Shown here: in pieces, positions 1 to 6,840 of the stretch | Position numbering within the stretch: position 1 is the stretch's first letter | How the letters are laid out: the number at the start of each line of letters is the position of its first letter | NCBI GenBank assembly: GCA_964545585.1 | Contig: CAZJFT010000022.1 | Span: 1-16,067, forward strand | DNA: 16,067 nt | Source: UBA9642 sp964545585 | Lineage (GTDB): Archaea > Nanobdellota > Nanobdellia > Woesearchaeales > UBA9642 | Direction of reading: 5' to 3' | The notes under the pieces: model-generated | What the model was told of the DNA's origin: nothing | The model's input: only the letters and a program-made list of their open reading frames with translations | Database searches by the model: none | Made by a program: the position numbers and the translations under genes

Positions 1-675
1 GATAGAGAAGATTATCGGTTATTCAAGAAGGACAGGTATAAGGATATTGCCATAAAACAGAGCATAAAGACTGCGTTGAGAAGAGGGCATCCTGAATTGG
101 ACAAGAATGACTTGAAAGCGTATGAGCGCCAGCATGAAGGACATATAAGTATAATATACGGTCTTGACGCTTCAGGTTCTATGAAGGGAGAAAAACTTCG
201 TATTGCAAAGAAATCCGGTATTGCTCTAGCGTTCAAGGCTATAGAGGAGAAGAACAAGGTAGGCATCGTAGTGTTTGGTTCTGACATTAAAGATTTTGTC
301 GAGCCGACGAGGGATTTCATGTCATTGCTAAGGAAACTTGCTGAGATAAAGGCGAGCATGGAGACAGATATAGCGAAAAGCATTAACAAGTCCATTGACC
401 TGTTTCCTAAGAATGACACTAAGCATCTTGTACTATTGACTGATGCCCTGCCTACAAGAGGGGATATCCCTGAGAGGGAGACATTGAATGCTGTAAGCTC
501 TGCGCGAGAGAACAATATAACAATATCTTTGATAGGTATAAATCTTGACAAGCAAGGATTGACTCTTGCGCAGAAGATTGTCGAGATAGGCCAAGGGCGG
601 CTTTATCGTGTGAAGGATCTTGCAGAGGTCGATAAGATAATATTAGAGGACTATTCTGAGATTAAGAGATATTGA
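1..675 (+). CDS. VWA-domain protein, C-terminal part (5' end outside window)
   Basis: The frame is open from base 1, so the gene begins upstream and 224 residues are visible. A TTG at 76 lies inside the conserved lead-in and is not a convincing start. The visible part is a von Willebrand factor A domain with a complete metal-ion-dependent adhesion site: DASGS at visible residues 56-60, the Thr in METD at 122, and the Asp in LLTDALPT at 148. The preceding segment (RRGHPELDKNDLKAYERQHEG) resembles what precedes the VWA domain in ChlD-like/MoxR-associated archaeal proteins. In that family these proteins usually pair with a MoxR-type AAA+ ATPase and act as cytosolic protein-remodelling or metal-insertion cofactors. 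The partner would lie upstream and cannot be seen. There is no signal peptide or membrane segment in the visible part. Domain call is strong; the biological role is unknown. Confidence 0.85.
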   Translation, partial: DREDYRLFKKDRYKDIAIKQSIKTALRRGHPELDKNDLKAYERQHEGHISIIYGLDASGSMKGEKLRIAKKSGIALAFKAIEEKNKVGIVVFGSDIKDFVEPTRDFMSLLRKLAEIKASMETDIAKSINKSIDLFPKNDTKHLVLLTDALPTRGDIPERETLNAVSSARENNITISLIGINLDKQGLTLAQKIVEIGQGRLYRVKDLAEVDKIILEDYSEIKRY

Positions 676-689
676 TTGTTGTGATCTAA

Positions 690-716
690 TTTTTTAGATT
701 GAGAGTTAATTTTTTT
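690..716 (+). terminator. T-rich terminator after the VWA gene
   Basis: Two T-runs (T6 at 690-695, T7 at 710-716) follow the VWA stop codon by 15-35 bases. Archaeal transcription commonly ends at T-tracts without needing a hairpin, so this is the likely end of the VWA transcript. Confidence 0.5.
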
Positions 717-732
717 AGAATTATAAAAAAAA

Positions 733-831
733 GAAACACGAAGAACAGAAATTTCGCGTGTGTGGGTGAGGTGATTGGAAACAGTTCTTCGTGTTCATTT
801 TCAGTTGAAAACTGAATGTGAATTTTTTTTT
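733..831. other. Structured intergenic element: 12-bp stem with long loop, then hairpin plus T9 (candidate ncRNA or bidirectional terminator)
   Basis: Bases 735-746 pair perfectly with 784-795 (12 bp) around a 37-nt loop. A second hairpin follows: TTCAGT pairs with ACTGAA, flanked by TTCA/TGAA, within 795-822, and it runs into T9 at 823-831. On the minus strand the long stem is followed by a T-rich tract (complement of 725-736). Both strands therefore carry a hairpin followed by U-rich RNA. The loop (plus strand) contains GAGGTGAT, a perfect complement to the AUCACCUC near the 3' end of archaeal 16S rRNA. An AT-rich TTATAAAA lies at 721-728, but it is too close to the stem to be its promoter at normal spacing. 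It could be the 3' UTR/terminator pair of the flanking genes, or a small RNA. I do not recognise it as any known RNA family. Confidence 0.45.
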
Positions 832-846
832 GTTTTATTATTGATT

Positions 847-1029
847 TTAGTTTTGGCTGAACACCAGTTTTGTCTCATGATCGTTCTTTAGGCCGAAATC
901 ACCTGAATAACTTATTCCTTCCGATTCAATCAATGAGTTTATCTGGCTTAGTGTCAGATGTGATACAAAAATTTCTGAATATAGTCTTTGAATCATCATA
1001 AACCCCCAACCATAACGTATAAACGTCAT
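847..1029 (-). CDS. Possible small hypothetical protein (60 aa; 50 aa from the second start)
   Basis: This is a 60-codon frame with its own promoter: a TATA box at 1070-1080 predicts transcription from about 1050. The first ATG is at 1029; a later in-frame ATG at 999 follows a G-rich stretch (GGGGG) that could act as a ribosome site. The product would be soluble with no cysteine or recognisable motif. A 7-bp hairpin (1029-1047) overlaps the first start codon, and the structured element at 733-831 lies in the 3' region. No homologue comes to mind. Against it: the length is short and composition alone cannot prove coding. An alternative is that the transcript is a non-coding RNA. Confidence 0.35.
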   Translation of the reverse strand: MTFIRYGWGFMMIQRLYSEIFVSHLTLSQINSLIESEGISYSGDFGLKNDHETKLVFSQN

Positions 1030-1047
1030 AAGAGTTAATCACTCTTA
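1029..1047 (-). other. Hairpin at the 5' end of the small-ORF transcript
   Basis: TAAGAGT (1029-1035) and ACTCTTA (1041-1047) form a perfect 7-bp inverted repeat around a 5-base loop. With transcription predicted near 1050 the hairpin would sit at the extreme 5' end of the RNA and cover the A of the ATG at 1029. It may stabilise the RNA, block that start, or be a protein-binding site. Confidence 0.4.
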
Positions 1048-1069
1048 AGTAATAACTATAAAGCATAGG

Positions 1070-1080
1070 TTATATATAAA
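1070..1080 (-). promoter_or_regulatory. TATA box for the 847-1029 transcript
   Basis: The minus strand reads TTTATATATAA, a strong archaeal TATA element. It predicts a start near 1050, about 20 bases before the 60-codon frame. Confidence 0.5.
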
Positions 1081-1115
1081 TGTTTCGATTTTTTGTCCTT
1101 ATTATTCTTATATAA

Positions 1116-2279
1116 TTATTCTAACTCATATACTTTGCTGAATCTTTCTTCAAGATGTTTGGCCACATGATTTAGGTTGTAGTTGAGCACTATGTTTTGT
1201 TCTTGGTCTCCTTTGCTTTTGTATAAAGTAAGCTTTATGTTTCTTTGGTCTTCTAGTCTCTTCTCTGCTCTTTCTTTCTGATAATGTGCGTTATGGCCTA
1301 ATACTCCTTTATACCATTTGAAAAATTCCGGAATCTGTAGTATGGTCTCTATTCTCATTTTGCTGAAGTGGTGATCTATCCATATCCCCGCTAAAAGTTT
1401 GGTCTTGTCCTCTGGTTCTATTTTCTTTCTTACTTCTGATATGTTTTCTGCAACAGTGCCATCTTTGATTATGTCGTTTATGTTTTCTTTGCTGTAAAAA
1501 GGCAGTAATATGCCTGCTGGCCTGTAATCTGCCTTGAAAGGTTTACCGTCACTGATGGTGTGGATATACTCTATGCTATCATGGAATATCTTCCCCTTAG
1601 GGACTATTTCATGTGTTGCAATACTGTCATAGTGGAATGCTTCTCTTATTCCAAGCAGATAATCGACAAATTTCTCTAATTCTCTTTTAGATTTTTTAAC
1701 TCTTGATATTACCATATATTCTGGTTTTTCCTTCAGGTAGGTGATAGGGTCATCTAGTGTTGCGAATTTTTTTCCAGTCTTGAAAATTACATTCGGGTCG
1801 TGGAATGTTGATAAATTTACTGCATACATTATCTCAATGTCTGATATGTCTGTGTTTTCCGGTAAAAGTTTTTCTGCTTGTTCTTTTATTAAATATGAGA
1901 TTGTAGATTCTTTTTTGAATGAATCCACTGATAGGGCTTTTTCGAACAATTCATTAGTGGATTTCTTTTTTGATCCAACAATTAGATATCTATGTTGTTT
2001 TAATTTGGGATTGTTTTCTGCTATCTGCTTCAATCTTTTTTCTGTATAGTTTTTTAGCACTTCTTCTCTCACCGTAAGATAATAATTCATGTTTTCTGAG
2101 AATTTGTCTATATCTGATTCGAGGATTACATCATCTATGTATTTTATGATTTCCGTTTGTGGGCTTATCCATGGTTCTTTTATCAATTTTGGTAATACAT
2201 CTATCTTGGCTTCATCTATTGTTGTCTTGAATGTTTGAAGATATTCTGTTATATAATCGTAATATAGTTCATTAACCAT
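1116..2279 (-). CDS. Conserved-looking hypothetical protein, 387 aa
   Basis: I do not recognise this protein. It is a soluble, charged, alpha/beta-looking chain with no membrane segment, signal peptide or Walker motif. Features that can be seen are a Lys/Glu-rich helical N-terminal half, a central stretch VISRVKKSKRELEKFVDYLLG, a short IWIDHHFSKMRIE segment near residue 310, and a Lys-rich helical C-terminal region. Codon use matches the neighbours (ATA-rich). I place the start at ATG 2279 rather than the upstream TTG at 2297: the TATA box TTTATAAA (2301-2308) is centred 25.5 bases before ATG 2279, as in the other leaderless genes here, and the TTG would lie upstream of the predicted transcript. 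It is expressed alone: 69 bases separate it from the upstream DHH gene and it has its own promoter. Confidence 0.8.
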   Translation of the reverse strand: MVNELYYDYITEYLQTFKTTIDEAKIDVLPKLIKEPWISPQTEIIKYIDDVILESDIDKFSENMNYYLTVREEVLKNYTEKRLKQIAENNPKLKQHRYLIVGSKKKSTNELFEKALSVDSFKKESTISYLIKEQAEKLLPENTDISDIEIMYAVNLSTFHDPNVIFKTGKKFATLDDPITYLKEKPEYMVISRVKKSKRELEKFVDYLLGIREAFHYDSIATHEIVPKGKIFHDSIEYIHTISDGKPFKADYRPAGILLPFYSKENINDIIKDGTVAENISEVRKKIEPEDKTKLLAGIWIDHHFSKMRIETILQIPEFFKWYKGVLGHNAHYQKERAEKRLEDQRNIKLTLYKSKGDQEQNIVLNYNLNHVAKHLEERFSKVYELE

Positions 2280-2300
2280 GCTTTTAATAAGCGCCAATCA

Positions 2301-2308
2301 TTTATAAA
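2301..2308 (-). promoter_or_regulatory. TATA box deciding the start of the 387-aa gene
   Basis: TTTATAAA on the minus strand, centred 25.5 bases before ATG 2279. This predicts a leaderless mRNA and argues against the TTG at 2297. Confidence 0.6.
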
Positions 2309-2365
2309 GTTTTCGTTTATTAACCACTAAGAAGTGACAACTATTTTATTGCTTGTCTGATATAT

Positions 2366-3430
2366 TTATTTAGGCGTATTCGCCCTCAGATTTTCAACAA
2401 ACTTATCGAAATCCTTCTTCTTGACAGAACAGCCGCATGCATGGTCATGGCCACCACCATATCCTTCAATTCCTATAAGAGATTTTTCAAGGATTTCGCG
2501 CACATTAAGATTTTCAGAGCGCAAAGAGCATATCATATCATCAACCTTCTCCCTAGAGATGACTATCAATTTATCCGGATTGTAATATTGTATCTCATTG
2601 CTCAAATCTCCAGTCAAGACGTAAGAGTCGTCGTATATGAAGACCACAACTTTATCTGTTCCTATGCGGACTTTCGATTTTATTCTTTCATATACTGTGT
2701 TAACCTTCTCGAAATGCTTATAGATGAATTTCCCTTCAGGGGTCTTCTTGTCGATTATGTCATATGGATTCTTTATCTTCTTCATGACCCGTATCGCATC
2801 CTGTATCTCTTTCGTTGTGCCCTTCATGTTGAACTGTATTATCCTGCATAACATCCCCTGTCTTGTCTCATGCAATACCGTCCCCGGGTTCCTAATCTTG
2901 AGTTTCTTATCCCATAGGTCAGGATATTCTTTGATGAATTCCTTATAGAATTCTGGGATGAACCAATCACCAATGCAACCGACCATTGCAATCCACATCA
3001 GATCTTTAGGCTCCTCTGTGACTTTGTAAGCCCAATACGTCGTAGGCCTATTATCAGGATCAAAACCTTTAGCCTTATGACGCAATGGATTGAAATAATG
3101 GACTTTCGTATTGCTCTGCATCGGATGGTGATCAAGCCAGTATATCGGCACATTCACCTTGTCGATGAAGTCTTGATGCATCATCGGCTTGTCAAGTACA
3201 AACACCTTGTCAGGCTGATACTCTTCAATCCTTCTCAAGTAAACATCATCCTTCAACATAGGGCTCGACTTTACGATTATTCCTCTCACGTCTTCTGCAT
3301 GCCCTTTTGCATAATGATAGAATAACAAGAATGATGAAAGGCCATCTGTATCATCATCGAAAAATATTATCGGCCTTTTGGATGTCTTCAATGCATCTCT
3401 TAATTCAAGTATCTCCTTATCTGTAAGCAT
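2366..3430 (-). CDS. DHH-family phosphoesterase (RecJ/GAN-like), 354 aa
   Basis: Metal-dependent phosphoesterase of the DHH superfamily, which includes RecJ exonucleases, archaeal GAN and oligonucleotide phosphodiesterases. Motif I is FFDDDTDG (residues 23-30), motif II is the Asp in VLDKP (80), motif III is LDHHP (99-103) with the family's Asp-His-His, and motif IV is the GCIGD segment (151-155). The DHHA1 substrate-binding signature GYGGGHDHACGC is at 323-334. Manganese-coordinating residues all appear intact, so the enzyme should be active. The likely substrate is single-stranded DNA or short oligonucleotides, but the sequence does not decide between exonuclease and nanoRNase. A TTTTTAAA box sits 25.5 bases before ATG 3430, implying a leaderless transcript. 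DNA ligase and a helical protein lie just upstream on the same strand, which makes a DNA repair role plausible. Confidence 0.9.
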   Translation of the reverse strand: MLTDKEILELRDALKTSKRPIIFFDDDTDGLSSFLLFYHYAKGHAEDVRGIIVKSSPMLKDDVYLRRIEEYQPDKVFVLDKPMMHQDFIDKVNVPIYWLDHHPMQSNTKVHYFNPLRHKAKGFDPDNRPTTYWAYKVTEEPKDLMWIAMVGCIGDWFIPEFYKEFIKEYPDLWDKKLKIRNPGTVLHETRQGMLCRIIQFNMKGTTKEIQDAIRVMKKIKNPYDIIDKKTPEGKFIYKHFEKVNTVYERIKSKVRIGTDKVVVFIYDDSYVLTGDLSNEIQYYNPDKLIVISREKVDDMICSLRSENLNVREILEKSLIGIEGYGGGHDHACGCSVKKKDFDKFVENLRANTPK

Positions 3431-3451
3431 GCTATTAAGAAAAATGGCTGT

Positions 3452-3459
3452 TTTAAAAA
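3452..3459 (-). promoter_or_regulatory. TATA box of the DHH gene
   Basis: TTTTTAAA on the minus strand, centred 25.5 bases before ATG 3430. The same 8-mer precedes the ligase, rtcB, cdc6 and YrdC-family genes. Confidence 0.6.
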
Positions 3460-3486
3460 TATTGTTAATTAGGATTATGTGCTTAT

Positions 3487-4155
3487 TTATCTTATATGCC
3501 TTATCTCTCTATATGTCATGTTCATGTCTTTTGTCTTCTCTAAATCTCTCATCTTCAATGTGGTCTTCCTCAATATGTTACCTGTCTTCAAATCAATCTT
3601 TTTCAGCAACGCTTCTTCCATTCTCAGTATGCTTGCTTCTTCCTTGAATATCTCTGTCAATTCCTTTATACCTGCCTTACTCAGCGTGTATTCATTGTCC
3701 TGCTTCATGAACTCTAATTGTTTTTCCCATAATGGCTTTATGTTCTCTATCATCCTTAGCAGCTCTTTCAAGTCTTGCATTGTATCCTTCTGTATCTGAG
3801 ACAATTCTGTGTTCTCTTCGTTGCTAGTCAAGTCCGTGAGCACATCTTCCATCTTTGATACGTATCTTCTCTCAGACTCGTTTGAAAGCTCATCCTCATC
3901 GAACATCCCTTCAAGTTTCATCACTTCATTTTTCACCTTCTTGAAAGAGTCGACACTCAAGTCCTTTAAGAATGTATCATATGCGGCTATCTTCTTTGAA
4001 TGGTTCTTCAATATCTTTTGGAATTCAGAGATGCAATTGTCTAGATCGTCATCAAGCCCTCTTAGCTTGCTCACTCTCTGGCTGTAATACTTCGCAGAAT
4101 CCTCTTTCTTCTTTATGCCAAAAAACCCTTGGAATAAGTGCTCTTGAATCCTCAT
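3487..4155 (-). CDS. Helical/coiled-coil hypothetical protein, 222 aa
   Basis: Unrecognised. The whole chain is Lys/Glu/Leu-rich and almost certainly alpha-helical, with heptad-like stretches around residues 20-60, 75-135 and 150-215. There are no membrane segments, no signal peptide and no cysteines. The N-terminus (MRIQEHLFQGFFGIKKKED) carries a short hydrophobic patch ahead of the helices. It sits between the DNA ligase and the DHH nuclease on the same strand, but each gene has its own promoter: a TATTTAAT box is centred 25.5 bases before ATG 4155. A structural or scaffolding role is possible from shape alone; a repair partner is only an inference from position. Confidence 0.75.
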   Translation of the reverse strand: MRIQEHLFQGFFGIKKKEDSAKYYSQRVSKLRGLDDDLDNCISEFQKILKNHSKKIAAYDTFLKDLSVDSFKKVKNEVMKLEGMFDEDELSNESERRYVSKMEDVLTDLTSNEENTELSQIQKDTMQDLKELLRMIENIKPLWEKQLEFMKQDNEYTLSKAGIKELTEIFKEEASILRMEEALLKKIDLKTGNILRKTTLKMRDLEKTKDMNMTYREIRHIR

Positions 4156-4176
4156 GCTCTAGCAGAAATAGTTTAA

Positions 4177-4184
4177 ATTAAATA
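4177..4184 (-). promoter_or_regulatory. TATA box of the 222-aa gene
   Basis: TATTTAAT on the minus strand, centred 25.5 bases before ATG 4155, in the 50-base gap after the ligase stop. Confidence 0.5.
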
Positions 4185-4205
4185 GTTTGCGATTATGGTT
4201 CTATT

Positions 4206-5957
4206 CTACTGTTCCTTGTACATCTCTTCAATCTGTTTTAAGGAGGAACTCTCATCAGGCCTTCGATCTTCTCTTATGCGAACAAGCCTTGGGAACCGCA
4301 ATGCATATCCAGAACTATACGAGGGGCTTTTCTGTATCTCTTCGAATTTTATCTCAACAACAATCTCTGGCTTTATATTTACTTCACGACCCTTTTCATG
4401 AGTTATGTGTGGTTTAAGCAGTTCTGTCAATTGTTCAAAGCTTGTCCCTTCCTCTTCCTTCTCCTTTATTCCTGTACCGAACTTTCCTATTTCTAGATAT
4501 TCATCTGTATCCTCATCATAGCATGCAACAGTGAATGATGTAAGCCATCCTGCTCTCTTGCCTTCACCCCATTCTGCTGCAACAATAACCAAATCTAGTG
4601 TCTCCATTACTGGCTTTAGCTTGACCATGTATCCTACCCTTGAGCCAGGCTTATATGGCGCATCCAATGATTTTAGCATTATCCCTTCATTTCCTGCATC
4701 AAGACTCTTCTTGTAGAATGATTCTGCCTTTTTCACGTCATCTGTAACTATCTGTTCTGAAATCTTGATCTGATAGTCCTTCTCTGTTATTATCTTCTCG
4801 ATTATCTTTCTCCGCTTCTCGTACGGTTCGTTTATTGTTGATTTCTCATCATAATACAGCACGTCAAATATGTTCAGTTCTACAGGGACTTCCTTTGATA
4901 ATTGCGCTATATCATATTTCCTTTTTATCCTTTGAGAGATGTTCTGGAACGGGACATACTTCTTTGTCTTAGGATCATAACCTACTGCTTCGCCATCTAT
5001 TACGCATGAATCTGCTTTCACGTGGTTCTTGACCAATTCAATGACATCAGGGAATTGTTTAGTCACATTCTCAAGCCTTCTTGTATGTATTATTATCTTG
5101 TCTCCTTTTTTTCCTATGAGCATCCTGAAACCATCATACTTGTACTCTAATGCTGCGGGAGTTCCTACTTTCTCAAACCCTTCTTTCATGTCCTTGACCT
5201 TTTGTGCAAGCATAACTTTCACTGGCTTAAGGACATTCATGTTCAAATTGCCCAGTGAGTCAATGCCCTTTTCCATCAATATCGCCGCAACTTCTGAATA
5301 ATCATTAGTAAGATCATACGCTTCCTGTATCTTGTCCCTAATTTTAGATAGTTCAGACTCCTTACCGAATAACCCTTGAGCATTTTCTATGTCAATATCC
5401 TTCTTTTCCTTGTGCTCATAATATGCTAATGCTATAGCGTCCCTTATCGTTCCCTCTCCCAAGCCAACTCTTAAATCTTCAAGAAGCAGCCTTACAGTAT
5501 ATCTTGCTTCTAAAGGCTTTGCACTAGTCAATAGCTCAGAAACCATTTTCATCTTCAAATCGGTGCTTCCTGTTCCTTCTACGTCTGCTAATTTCCTTAT
5601 GGTATTGTATATCTTATCGACTGTCAAGTCCTGACTGAACAATGTGTGCTGTTTCTTCTTTTTCACAAGTTCTTCAGCAGTCAATCCTAAATCACCAGTC
5701 TTCTTCCAGGATTTTTCTACATCTTCACTGGAGATTCCTGTCGCTGTATTCAATGCCTTGACAACAAGCTTTGATGCAATACCTATCTTCTTGTCCTCAA
5801 ATTTTGCATACACCCGTCCTTGAACGAGCAGAATCACCTTGTCAATATGTTTTGCAGGGCATCCCTTCAAGAAATCGGCCAAGAACTTAGTCTTCTCAAG
5901 CCTCTTGCTCGTAGACTCAAGCTTCTCATACAATTCGGTCAACTTCATATAATCCAT
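4206..5957 (-). CDS. lig: ATP-dependent DNA ligase, 583 aa
   Basis: Seals nicks in duplex DNA in replication and repair through a covalent lysyl-AMP intermediate. An N-terminal helical DNA-binding domain (about 1-240) precedes the adenylation domain with the nucleotidyl-transfer motifs: EYKYDGFR with catalytic Lys273 (motif I), CVIDGEAV (318-325), ELNIFDVLYYD (360-370), EGIMLK (424-429, motif IV) and VKLKP (445-449, motif V). The OB-fold domain ends with RFPR (554-557, motif VI). Length matches archaeal/eukaryotic LIG1-type ligases of about 560-600 residues. All catalytic residues are intact. A TTTTTAAA box lies 26.5 bases before ATG 5957, so the mRNA is probably leaderless; the in-frame ATG three codons later is less likely. 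It could use ADP or NAD in addition to ATP, as some archaeal ligases do; the sequence does not show this. Confidence 0.97.
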   Translation of the reverse strand: MDYMKLTELYEKLESTSKRLEKTKFLADFLKGCPAKHIDKVILLVQGRVYAKFEDKKIGIASKLVVKALNTATGISSEDVEKSWKKTGDLGLTAEELVKKKKQHTLFSQDLTVDKIYNTIRKLADVEGTGSTDLKMKMVSELLTSAKPLEARYTVRLLLEDLRVGLGEGTIRDAIALAYYEHKEKKDIDIENAQGLFGKESELSKIRDKIQEAYDLTNDYSEVAAILMEKGIDSLGNLNMNVLKPVKVMLAQKVKDMKEGFEKVGTPAALEYKYDGFRMLIGKKGDKIIIHTRRLENVTKQFPDVIELVKNHVKADSCVIDGEAVGYDPKTKKYVPFQNISQRIKRKYDIAQLSKEVPVELNIFDVLYYDEKSTINEPYEKRRKIIEKIITEKDYQIKISEQIVTDDVKKAESFYKKSLDAGNEGIMLKSLDAPYKPGSRVGYMVKLKPVMETLDLVIVAAEWGEGKRAGWLTSFTVACYDEDTDEYLEIGKFGTGIKEKEEEGTSFEQLTELLKPHITHEKGREVNIKPEIVVEIKFEEIQKSPSYSSGYALRFPRLVRIREDRRPDESSSLKQIEEMYKEQ

Positions 5958-5979
5958 GATAAAAAGATAAAGAAAACGA

Positions 5980-5987
5980 TTTTAAAA
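5980..5987 (-). promoter_or_regulatory. TATA box of the ligase gene
   Basis: TTTTTAAA on the minus strand, preceded by AAC as in the cdc6 promoter, centred 26.5 bases before ATG 5957. Confidence 0.6.
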
Positions 5988-5998
5988 AGTTGCTGGAT

Positions 5999-6424
5999 TC
6001 ATTTCTTGTGTTCAATATCATATTCCATCAATCCAAGTTCTTGCCTGGCATTGACGAAATTATTCTTATAACCTTTTATTAGTATTATCTGATCATCTGT
6101 AAATCCGTGTTTTCTTAGCTTAGTCTCATCGATATCATTAGAGTAGAAGAAATCATCACATTCCTTGTTCAATGAATCCATCTCTGCTATTGATTCTTGC
6201 ACCTCCTTCAATGTGCCGAATCCGACATTTGTCTGAGCTTTCTCCAATATCCTATGCGCTTTCGAGCCAGTATTGTTGAGCATTAATAATATCTTGTTTT
6301 CCTTCAATTTTATATCTGCTTTTTTTGCCATGTCTGTACATGCTACTGCAAATGATAATGCTGTGGCAAATATTGCTATCCTTGCCTTTTTCTTGCCTTT
6401 TGAGAACCAATTGAAAAATCCCAT
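5999..6424 (-). CDS. Membrane-anchored or lipoprotein-like hypothetical protein, 141 aa
   Basis: Unrecognised. A basic N-terminus (KGKKKAR, residues 9-15) precedes a hydrophobic stretch to about residue 28 that ends FAVAC (Cys29). This fits a signal anchor or, less well, a lipoprotein signal: the -3 residue is Ala rather than the usual Leu. The remaining 110 residues are hydrophilic and helical with acidic bias, presumably outside the membrane. Unlike most genes here it has a short leader: a TATA-like element at 6457-6468 predicts a start near 6436, and AAGGTG (6432-6437) sits 7 bases before ATG 6424, a good Shine-Dalgarno for archaeal 16S rRNA. The next gene upstream encodes a four-helix membrane protein, so a shared envelope role is possible. 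No function is assigned. Confidence 0.75.
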   Translation of the reverse strand: MGFFNWFSKGKKKARIAIFATALSFAVACTDMAKKADIKLKENKILLMLNNTGSKAHRILEKAQTNVGFGTLKEVQESIAEMDSLNKECDDFFYSNDIDETKLRKHGFTDDQIILIKGYKNNFVNARQELGLMEYDIEHKK

Positions 6425-6431
6425 TTCATTT

Positions 6432-6437
6432 CACCTT
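6432..6437 (-). promoter_or_regulatory. Shine-Dalgarno site of the 141-aa gene
   Basis: AAGGTG on the minus strand, 7 bases before ATG 6424. It is notable because most neighbouring genes appear leaderless; it fixes the start at 6424. Confidence 0.6.
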
Positions 6438-6456
6438 GATTGATTTTTTGGTCACA

Positions 6457-6468
6457 GATATTTAAATC
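6457..6468 (-). promoter_or_regulatory. TATA-like element of the 141-aa gene
   Basis: GATTTAAATATC on the minus strand. The distance to ATG 6424 is about 38 bases, leaving a leader of roughly 12 bases that holds the AAGGTG site. The element overlaps the 3' end of the upstream membrane-protein gene (its stop codon is at 6462-6464). Confidence 0.4.
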
Positions 6469-6812
6469 TTTCTCCTGAATGATACTTGTCCTATCACTAA
6501 TGCCATGAGCAGCAATCCTATGGATATTATATAATTTTGGAGTATCACTGCTCCTGCTATGAATGCAATGAGCACTGCAAGCGACCCGATTATTCCTCCG
6601 CGTTTATAGATGCTGAATATAGTTATTATTGTTCCTATCATGAGCAATCCTGGAAGTATTATGAACAATGCCTTAAGAAATGGATGCAAGTTAGAGAGTA
6701 TTGGCTGAAGGAAGTGTATAAGTTCATCCTGTGGGTCTATACCTATCGCAAGCCATAATCCATTCAGGAATCCGAATCCTACAACGAGACTCTTCACAAG
6801 GTTTCGTACCAT
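6462..6812 (-). CDS. Small integral membrane protein, four predicted helices, 116 aa
   Basis: Hydrophobic segments at about residues 7-25, 46-68, 73-91 and 93-111 are separated by short polar loops (IDPQDE at 25-30, YKRGG at 69-73), and the C-terminus is basic (FRRKI). The even number of helices and the positive charges suggest both ends lie in the cytoplasm. There is no catalytic motif and no family I can name. A TTTAATAT box (6833-6840) overlaps the stop codon of the upstream gene and is centred 24.5 bases before ATG 6812, so the transcript should be leaderless. It is followed on the same strand by the membrane-anchored 141-aa protein. Confidence 0.75.
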   Translation of the reverse strand: MVRNLVKSLVVGFGFLNGLWLAIGIDPQDELIHFLQPILSNLHPFLKALFIILPGLLMIGTIITIFSIYKRGGIIGSLAVLIAFIAGAVILQNYIISIGLLLMALVIGQVSFRRKI

Positions 6813-6832
6813 CCTAAAAAAGAATTATCCGG

Positions 6833-6840
6833 TTTAATAT
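6833..6840 (-). promoter_or_regulatory. TATA box of the 116-aa membrane protein, overlapping the upstream stop codon
   Basis: ATATTAAA on the minus strand. It includes the TAA stop of the 182-aa gene (6834-6836) and is centred 24.5 bases before ATG 6812. Confidence 0.45.

Noticed and set aside
12..551. Long minus-strand open frame opposite the VWA gene
   Set aside because: It is antisense to a domain with a full set of MIDAS residues, its product is Ser/Leu/Phe-rich with no family signature, and it has no promoter.
771..815. C/D box small RNA in the structured element
   Set aside because: GTGATTG differs from the C box RTGATGA at two positions and there is no internal D'/C' pair, although an ACTGA occurs at 811-815.
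762..891. Short plus-strand frames (GTG 762, 17 codons; TTG 775, 38 codons) near the GAGGTGAT loop
   Set aside because: The starts overlap or touch the Shine-Dalgarno-like sequence itself, leaving no spacer, and one product is a composition-driven Phe/Leu run from the T-tract.
1909..3980. Shared octapeptide LSVDSFKK in the 387-aa and 222-aa proteins
   Set aside because: The codons differ at most positions and the flanking sequence is unrelated, so a duplicated module is not supported; chance or convergent helix-cap composition is likely.
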